A DNA stretch of 64,000 nt from Dichetophora obliterata (taxonomy: Eukaryota > Arthropoda > Insecta > Diptera > Sciomyzidae): assembly GCA_963920525.1 (NCBI GenBank), contig OY986439.1:214819000-214882999 (forward strand), given 5' to 3'. The notes beneath the pieces were generated by a model, which had not been told where the DNA came from, did not search any database, and saw only the letters and a list, made by a program, of their open reading frames with translations. How positions within the stretch are numbered: position 1 is the first letter of the stretch; every line of letters starts with the position of its first letter. This document shows positions 56,400 through 64,000 of the stretch, piece after piece. The position numbers and the translations under genes are program-made.

Positions 56400-58740
56400 A
56401 GATTTTGGTACCAGGCGAACAGAAAACATAGCAAGTAAAATGCCGTTTATTTTCTGCCGCCGATTCGGTTCATCTCCTCTAACGCTGCGCAGCTGTGAAC
56501 CATTCCATTCTCGCTGCGTTGTTGCCATAGATTTGCTTGGTAATTCTTATTTTACAGTTAGCTGGAAAATGTTTGTAGGTGGTGAATTTTAATTGTGTAG
56601 CTACAGTCGGCATATGAATTTCAAATTATTTTTGTTAAGAGCTTATAGCAATTTATTGAGTGTTTTAAAAATTGCTAAAACTATTTCTTTTAAGTAAAAG
56701 TGTTACCATATCGAAAATACATAGATTTAAATTAATTTATTGAAATTATTTCAGTATTGAATTAATTTAGAAATTTCAAGCGTAATTAATTTATGTAAAA
56801 ACACCAACACAATATACATGCACAATATATCTATCATCTCCTCTCACATTGTAGAACTTAATTTTCTATTGATTTTTGAGCAAAAAAATAAAAATTACTT
56901 TTTATAATAATTATAAAAAATAATAATAATTTCTGCTTTTTATTTTTTAAGGCAAAAATAAAAATCAAAATTTACCCGATATTTTTTAACCACAAAATAA
57001 CCAGTAATTTTGGATTTTAATTTTTTAACTCAGAGCTTATAGCAATTTATTAAATGTTTTATAAATTACTAAAACTATTTCTTTTAAGTAAAAGTGTTAC
57101 CATATCGAAAATACATATATTTAAATTAATTTATTGAATTAATTTAGAAATTTAAAGCGTAGTTAATTTATGTAATAACACCAACACAATATACATGCAC
57201 AATTGTAGAACTTGATTTTTAAAATTTGGAGCAAAAAATAATAATTATTTCTGCTTTTTATTTTTTAAGGCAAAAATAAAAATCAAAATTTACCCGATAT
57301 TTTTTGAGCACAAAATAACCAGTAATTTTGGATTTTTATTTTTTAAGGCAAAAATAAAAAGCAAAACTTGCCCGATATTTTTTTGGTCACAAATTAACTG
57401 GTAAGTTTTGATTTTTATTTTTTTAAAGCAAAAAGAAAAAGTAAAGTTTGCCCGATATTTTTTGAGCACAAAATAACTGGTAAGTTTTGATTTTTATTTT
57501 GTAAGGCAAAAATAAAAAGCAAAATGTGCCCAACATATTTACGAGCACAAAATGACTTGTAAATATTGATTTTTATTTTTTAAGTCAAAAATTAAAAGCA
57601 AAATTAGGATTTCAGTTTACGGTTGTACCAAAATTTGAAAACTTTATAATAAGGCGATTTATGTCATTTCGTTCCTAAGGGGCATTTCAAGTATTACGTT
57701 AGCAGACTGGCTGAGTTCCTAAATGCATTTATGCAATGTATCAGTGTGTTTTATTTTCAATTTGTCCTAAGTTTCAATACGAAAACTGCGCAACTCTGTT
57801 GATATTCTTAAAAATAGTATAGTTGTGCAGTTTTGGTTAATAAGCTTCGGACCAATTTAAAATAAAACACTGATGCATTGGCCTTTACGAAGCACTTACG
57901 AAATGACATAAATCCCCTTATAATAATTTTTTCGATTTTGGTTAAACCGTTAACTGAAATCCTAATTTTGCTTTTAATTTTTGAGTTAAAAAATAAAAAT
58001 CAATATTTACAAGTTATTTTGTGCTCGAAAATATGTTGCGCACATTTTGCTTTTTATTTTTGCTTTAAAAAATAAAAACCAAAACTTACCAGTTATTTTG
58101 TGACCAAAATAATATCGGGCAAGTTTTTATTTTTGCCTCAAAAAATAAAAATCCAAGATTAGTGGTTATTTTGTGCTTAAAAAATATCGGGTTAATTTTG
58201 ATTTTTATTTTAGCCTTAAAAAATAAAAAGCAGAAATAATTATTATTTTTTGCTCAAAATTTAACAATCAAATTTTTAAAAATCAATAGGAAATCAAGTT
58301 CTACAATGTGAGAGGATGTGATAGATATATTATACATGTTTGTGTTGGTGTTATTACATAAATTAATTACGCTTTAAATGTCTAAATTAATTCAATAATG
58401 AAATAATTTCAATATATTAATTCAAATATATGTATTTTCACTTTTCAGGTAACACTTTTACTTAAAAGAAATAGTTTTAGTAATTTATAAAACATTTAAT
58501 AAATTGATATAACCTTTTAACAAAAATAATTCGAAATTCAATTGCCGACTGTAGCTACACAATTAAAATTCACCACCTACAAACATTTTCCAGATAACTG
58601 TAAAAAAAGAATTACCAAGCAAATCTACAGCAACAACGCAGAGAGAATGGAATGGTTCACAGCTGCTGCGCAGCGTTAGAGGAGATGAACTGAATCGGTG
58701 GCAGAAAATAAACAACACTTTGCTTGCTATTGATTTGGTT
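56400..58740. mobile_element. Foldback palindrome type alpha, copy 1 (E2)
   Basis: Left arm from about 56400; centre about 57700-57890 (contains gaaaactgcgcaact and ttgtgcagttttgg); right arm to about 58740. Arms share ttctgccgccgattcggttc, gctacagtcggcatatgaat and several 78-bp monomers. Compared with copy 2 the left arm has an extra duplicated block of about 370 bp (56640-57010 and 57030-57190 onward). Confidence 0.8.
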
Positions 58741-59775
58741 TATCTCCTTTAACGCTGTGCAACCACAGTGATCATGTCATTCTCTCTCTCTCTCTCTGCG
58801 TTGTTGTAGTTAGTTTTCATTTTTTATATATTTTTTTTGTAGCTACAGTCAGCATATGACGTCAAACAATTTTTTAAAACAGTTTATACATATGAATTAA
58901 AATTTATATATAATATTGGTACAAATATTTGTTTTTAGTAAAAGTGTTACCGTATCGGAAATACATCTATATAAACATTTAGCTCATTGAAGAAATTTAA
59001 AGCTTATTTTTGTGTATTTATCAGAGACCGTACTAAGTATGCATTTTATAATAAGCAAAAAATAATTATCTTGTACCTTTTAAAATTTTGAGCAAAAAAT
59101 AATTATCTTGTACCTTTTAAAATTTTGAGCAAAAAATAAAAATCAAAATTTGCCCGATATTTTTTGAGCACAAAATAACTGGTAAGTTTTGATTTTGATT
59201 TTTTAACTCGCCCAAAAAATATTGGGCAAGCTTTGCTTTTTATTTTTGCCTTAAAAAATAAAAATTCAAAAATTACTATTTATATTGTGCATAAAAATAT
59301 CGGGCAAATTTTTGATTTTTAAATTTTAGACAAAAATAAAAAGCAGAAATCATTTTTATTTTTTACTCAAAATTTTAAGTCACAAGATAATTATTTTTTG
59401 CTTATTATAAAATGCATACTTAGTACGGTCTCTGTGAAATACACATAAATAAGCTTTATATTTCTTCAATGAGCTAAATGTTCAAATATGTATTTCCGAT
59501 GCGGTAACACTTTTACTAAAAACAAATATTTGTACCAACATTATATATAAATTTTAATTCATATGTATAAACTGTTTTCAAAAATTGCTTGACGTCATAT
59601 GCTGACTGTAGCTACAAAAAAACATCTATAAAAAATGAAAGCTAACTACAACAACAACGCAGAGAGAGAGAGAGAGAGAGAATGACATGATCACTGTGGT
59701 TTCGCAGCGTTAGAGGAGATAAACCGAATCGGCGGCAGAAAATAAACGGCACTTTGTTGCTTGCCTGCTATGCTT
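58741..59775. mobile_element. Foldback palindrome type beta, copy 1
   Basis: Left arm: tttatctcctttaacgctgt, cattctctctctctctctct, gctacagtcagcatatgacg; right arm is its mirror ending ccgaatcggcggcagaaaat. Arms of about 450 bp meet near 59210-59230 in the 78-bp monomers. Arm sequence is related to but distinct from alpha (gcagcgttagaggagat and cggcggcagaaaataaa shared). Confidence 0.8.
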
Positions 59776-59801
59776 TCTGTTTGTCTGGTAGAAAAATTTC
59801 A

Positions 59802-59947
59802 AAGGGGCATGTCACACTTGCGCGGACACGAACAAATTTGTTGTTGTTTTCGCGGGTAAAATAAGAAACTGGAAATTGAGAGAGCTTCTTTTACCTGTGA
59901 AAACAACAACAAAATTGTCCGTGTCCGCTACGTGTGACATGCACCTT
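59802..59947. mobile_element. 146-bp hairpin MITE at unit junction, copy 1
   Basis: GGGGCATGTCACACTTGCGC, then ggacacgaacaaatttgttg and ttttcgcgggtaaaa, mirrored by ttttacctgtgaaaac...gtccgtgtccgctacgtgtg-acatgcacc. Confidence 0.8.
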
Positions 59948-61735
59948 GGTAATTCGTATTTTACAGTTAGCTGGAAAATGTTTGTAGGTGGTAAATTTTA
60001 ATTGTGTAGCTACAGTCGGCATATGAATTTCGAATTATTTTTGTTAAGAGCTTATAGCAATTTATTAAATATTTTATAAATTACTAAAACTATTTCTTTT
60101 AAAGTAAAAGTGTTACCATATCGAAAATACATATATTTAAATGAATTTATTGAAATTATTTCATTATTGAATTCATTTAGAAATTTAAAGCGTAGTTAAT
60201 TTATGTAATAACACCAACACAATATACATGCACAATTGTAGAACTTGATTTTTAAAATTTTGAGCAAAAAATAATAATTATTTCTGCTTTTTATTTTTTA
60301 AGGCAAAAATAAAAATCAAAATTTACCCGATATTTTTTGAGCACAAAATAACCAGTAATTTTGTATTTTTATTTTTTAAGGCAAAAATAAAAAGCAAAAC
60401 TTGCCCGATATTTTTTTGGTCACAAATTAACTGGAAAGTTTTGATTTTTATTTTTTTAAAGCAAAAAAAAATGTAAAGTTTGCCCGATATTTTTTGAGCA
60501 CAAAATAACTGGTAAATTTTGACTTTTATTTTGTAAGGCAAAAATAAAAAGCAAAATGTGCCCAACATATTTACGAGCACAAAATGACTTGTAAATATTG
60601 ATTTTTATTTTTTAAGTCAAAAATTAAAAGCAAAATTAGGATTTCAGTTTACGGTTGTACCAAAATTGAAAACTTTATAATAAGGCGATTTATGTCATTT
60701 CGTTCCTAAGGGGCATTTCAAGTATTACGTTAGCAGACTGGCTGAGTTCCTAAATGCATTTATGCAATGTATCAGTGTGTTTTATTTTCAATTTGTCATA
60801 AGTTTCAATACGAAAACTGCGCAACTTTGTTGATATTCTTAAAAATAGTATAGTTGTGCAGTTTTGGTTAATAAGCTTCGGACCAATTCAAAATAAAACA
60901 CTGATGCATTGGCCTTTACGAAGCACTTACGAAATGTCATAAATCCCCTTATAATAATTTTTTCGATTTTGGTTAAACCGTTAACTGAAATCCTAATTTT
61001 GCTTTTAATTTTTGAGTTAAAAAATAAAAATCAATATTTACAAGTTATTTTGTGCTCGAAAATATGTTGCGCACATTTTGCTTTTTATTTTTGCTTTAAA
61101 AAATAAAAACCAAAACTTACCAGTTATTTTGTGACCAAAATAATATCGGGCAAGTTTTTATTTTTGCCTCAAAAAATAAAATCCAAGATTAGTGGTTATT
61201 TTGTGCTTAAAAAATATCGGGTAAATTTTGATTTTTATTTTAGCCTTAAAAAATAAAAAGCAGAAATAATTATTATTTTTTGCTCAAAATTTAACAATCA
61301 AATTTTTAAAAATCAATAGGAAATCAAGTTCTACAATGTGAGAGGATGTGATAGATATATTATACATGTTTGTGTTGGTGTTATTACATAAATTAATTAC
61401 GCTTTAAATGTCTAAATTAATTCAATAATGAAATAATTTCAATATATTAATTGAAATATATGTATTTTCGATATGGTAACACTTTTACTTAAAAGAAATA
61501 GTTTTAGTAATTTATAAAACATTTAATAAATTGCCGACATATGCCGACTGTAGCTACACAATTAAAATTCACCACCTACAAACATTTTCCAGATAACTGT
61601 AAAAAAAGAATTACCAAGCAAATCTACAGCAACAACGCAGAGAGAATGGAATAATGGTTCACAGCTGCTGCGCAGCGTTAGAGGAGATGAACTGAATCGG
61701 TGGCAGAAAATAAACAACACTTTGCTTGCTATCGA
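59948..61735. mobile_element. Foldback palindrome type alpha, copy 2
   Basis: Left arm starts at ttggtaattcg (its outermost 140 bp, present in copy 1, are missing), centre about 60720-60910, right arm to about 61735 ending aacaacactttgcttgctat. Nearly identical to copy 1 in the centre and right arm. Confidence 0.8.
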
Positions 61736-62895
61736 TTTGGTTTATCTCCTTTAACGCTGTGCAACCACAGTGATCATGTCATTCTCTCTCTCTCTCTGCG
61801 TTGTTGTAGTTAGTTTTCATTTTTTATATATTTTTTTTGTAGCTACAGTCAGCATATGACGTCAAACAATTTTTTAAAACAGTTTATACATATGAATTAA
61901 AATTTATATATAATATTGGTACAAATATTTGTTTTTAGTAAAAGTGTTACCGTATCGGAAATACATCTATATAAACATTTAGCTCATTGAAGAAATTTAA
62001 AGCTTATTTATGTGTATTTATCAGAGACCGTACTAAGTATGCATTTTATAATAAGCAAAAAATAATTATCTTGTACCTTTTAAAATTTTGAGCAAAAAAT
62101 AAAAATCAAAATTTGCCCGATATTTTTTTAACCAGTTATTTAACCAGTAATTTTTGAATTTTTATTTTTTAAGGCAAAAATAAAAAGCAAAACTTGCCCC
62201 AATATTTTTTTGGTCACAAAATAACTGGTAAGTTTTGATTTTTATTTTTTAAAGCAAAAATAAAAAGCAAAATTTGCCCGATATTTTTTGAGCAAAAAAT
62301 AACTGGTAAGTTTTGATTTTGATTTTTTAACTCGCCCAAAAAAATATTGGGCAAGCTTTGCTTTTTATTTTTGCCTTAAAAAATAAAAATTCAAAAATTA
62401 CTATTTATATTGTGCATAAAAATATCGGGCAAATTTTTGATTTTTAAATTTTAGACAAAAATAAAAAGCAGAAATCATTTTTATTTTTTACTCAAAATTT
62501 TAAGTCACAAGATAATTATTTTTTGCTTATTATAAAATGCATACTTAGTACGGTCTCTGTGAAATACACATAAATAAGCTTTATATTTCTTCAATGAGCT
62601 AAATGTTCAAATATGTATTTCCGATGCGGTAACACTTTTACTAAAAACAAATATTTGTACCAACATTATATATAAATTTTAATTCATATGTATAAACTGT
62701 TTTCAAAAATTGCTTGACGTGATATGCTGACTGTAGCTACAAAAAAACATCTATAAAAAATGAAAGCTAACTACAACAACAACGCAGAGAGAGAGAGAGA
62801 GAGAGAGAGGGAGAATGACATGATCACTGTGGTTTCGCAGCGTTAGAGGAGATAAACCGAATCGGCGGCAGAAAATAAACGGCACTTGGTTGCTT
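61736..62895. mobile_element. Foldback palindrome type beta, copy 2
   Basis: Same as 58741-59775 with an extra 78-bp monomer or two near 62130-62290 and different CT/GA run lengths. Confidence 0.8.
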
Positions 62896-62933
62896 GCCTG
62901 CTACGCTTTCTGTTTGTCTGCTAGAAAAATTTC

Positions 62934-63079
62934 AAAGGGGCATGTCACACTTGCGCGGACACGAACAAATTTGTTGTTGTTTTCGCGGGTAAAATAAGAA
63001 ACTGGAAATTGAGAGAGCTTCTTTTACCTGTGAAAACAACAACAAATTTGTCCGTGTCCGCTACGTGTGACATGCACCT
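62934..63079. mobile_element. 146-bp hairpin MITE at unit junction, copy 2
   Basis: Near identical to 59802-59947 and at the same position in the unit, so it was present before the array duplicated. Confidence 0.8.
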
Positions 63080-64000
63080 TGGTAATTCGTATTTTACAGT
63101 TAGCTGGAAAATGTTTGTAGGTGGTGAATTTTAATTGTGTAGCTACAGTCGGCATATGAATTTCGAATTATTTTTGTTAAGAGCTTATAGCAATTTATTA
63201 AATATTTTATAAATTACTAAAACTATTTCTTTTAAAGTAAAAGTGTTACCATATCGAAAATACATATATTTAAATTAATTTATTGAAATTATTTCATTAT
63301 TGAATTAATTTAGAAATTTAAAGCGTAGTTAATTTATGTAATAACACCAACACAATATACATGCACAATTGTAGAACTTGATTTTTAAAATTTTGAGCAA
63401 AAAATAATAATTATTTCTGCTTTTTATTTTTTAAGGCAAAAATAAAAATCAAAATTTACCCGATATTTTTTGAGCACAAAATAACCAGTAATTTTGTATT
63501 TTTATTTTTTAAGGCAAAAATAAAAAGCAAAACTTGCCCGATATTTTTTTGGTCACAAATTAACTGGTAAGTTTTGATTTTTATTTTTTTAAAGCAAAAA
63601 GAAAAAGTAAAGTTTGCCCGATATTTTTTGAGCACAAAATAACTGGTAAGTTTTGATTTTTATTTTGTAAGGCAAAAATAAAAAGCAAAATGTGCCCAAC
63701 ATATTTACGAGCACAAAATGACTTGTAAATATTGATTTTTATTTTTTAAGTCAAAAATTAAAAGCAAAATTAGGATTTCAGTTTACGGTTGTACCAAAAT
63801 TGAAAACTTTATAATAAGGCGATTTATGTCATTTCGTTCCTAAGGGGCATTTCAAGTATTACGTTAGCAGACTGGCTGAGTTCCTAAATGCATTTATGCA
63901 ATGTATCAGTGTGTTTTATTTTCAATTTGTCATAAATGTTAATACGAAAACTGCGCAACTCTGTTGATATTCTTAAAAATAGTATAGTTGTGCAGTTTTG
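63080..64000. mobile_element. Foldback palindrome type alpha, copy 3, cut by the window edge
   Basis: Left arm and first part of the centre, nearly identical to 59948-60870. The right arm would lie beyond 64000. Confidence 0.8.

Larger units (their letters stand above)
55583..56535. mobile_element. Outer left arm of foldback element E2
   Basis: From tttttgaaatgaacacttct onwards this is the reverse complement of the E1 outer arm (45180-45693): shared blocks include cgatttttggtagag, gctttcgtcatca, cgctcttggatcttgactac, caggcgttcagcaaatgtag and cctccctttgctccgtgcc. A non-LTR fragment and a MITE interrupt it at about 55700-56200. It then continues into ttctgccgccgattcggttc and the arm proper. 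Confidence 0.8.
56536..64000. repeat. Tandem array of about 3.1 kb units (2 full, 1 partial; continues past the window)
   Basis: The string gtttacggttgtaccaaaat occurs at 57615, 60646 and 63781, and cttggtaattc at about 56539, 59946 and 63077, giving periods of about 3.03-3.41 and 3.13 kb. Each unit consists of palindrome alpha, then palindrome beta, then (units 1 and 2) a 146-bp hairpin element at the junction. Sequence between copies is nearly identical outside small indels. Short frames such as 57878-58075 and 60909-61106 are identical because of the repeat, not because of coding. Confidence 0.88.

Noticed and set aside
57878..61106. Identical 65-codon frames at 57878-58075 and 60909-61106, almost unchanged between copies
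   Set aside because: They sit in the alpha palindrome right arm and are identical because the whole 3.1 kb unit is duplicated. Composition is that of the AT-rich monomer and there is no domain.

Overview
This is an AT-rich, intron-bearing, transposon-dense stretch of a fly (Diptera) nuclear genome. The evidence is spliced eukaryotic genes with insect-like protein sequence, a copia-type retrotransposon primed by an internal part of initiator-Met tRNA, a dipteran-type tRNA-derived SINE, piggyBac, hAT and Tc1/mariner remnants, and many foldback elements and MITEs. I cannot name the species; the repeat content suggests a larger-genome fly rather than Drosophila melanogaster.

Only two host genes can be supported, both on the minus strand. 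COA7 (a mitochondrial intermembrane-space Sel1-repeat protein needed for cytochrome c oxidase assembly) lies at 41069-35945 in three exons, with a 4.2 kb second intron full of dead transposons. Citrate synthase (kdn, the mitochondrial TCA-cycle enzyme) is represented by its last three coding exons at 53678-52355. Its first coding exon(s), about 65-70 residues with the targeting peptide, are not visible, so the intron upstream probably exceeds 10 kb and contains the foldback array at the end of the window. Both genes serve mitochondrial respiration; I see no sign of co-regulation.

Layout. 1-2.3 kb: possible piggyBac transposase edge, mariner-type MITE end, non-LTR remnant. 2.3-9.8 kb: decayed hAT-like element carrying a SINE flanked by 136-bp direct repeats. 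9.8-24 kb: mostly AT-rich non-coding DNA with MITEs, dispersed inverted repeats and one GC-richer patch (22-23.4 kb). 24.1-31.6 kb: two non-LTR reverse-transcriptase remnants, a foldback element with internal tandem repeats, a three-level transposon nest (piggyBac-like in the reverse transcriptase, with two further elements inside it), a 1.27 kb hAT-type element and a hAT-type MITE. 32-34.3 kb: a 259-bp direct repeat pair and a perfect foldback. 35.9-41.1 kb: COA7. 41.6-46 kb: tRNA-like repeats and a large foldback element. 46.0-50.2 kb: copia-type element with 140-bp LTRs, frameshifted. 52.3-53.7 kb: citrate synthase. 54.2-55.1 kb: palindromic mariner-type MITE. 55.6-64 kb: foldback element leading into a tandem array with a period of about 3.1 kb that runs off the window.

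The most unusual structure is that array: each unit holds two different palindromes that share the same roughly 78-bp internal monomer.
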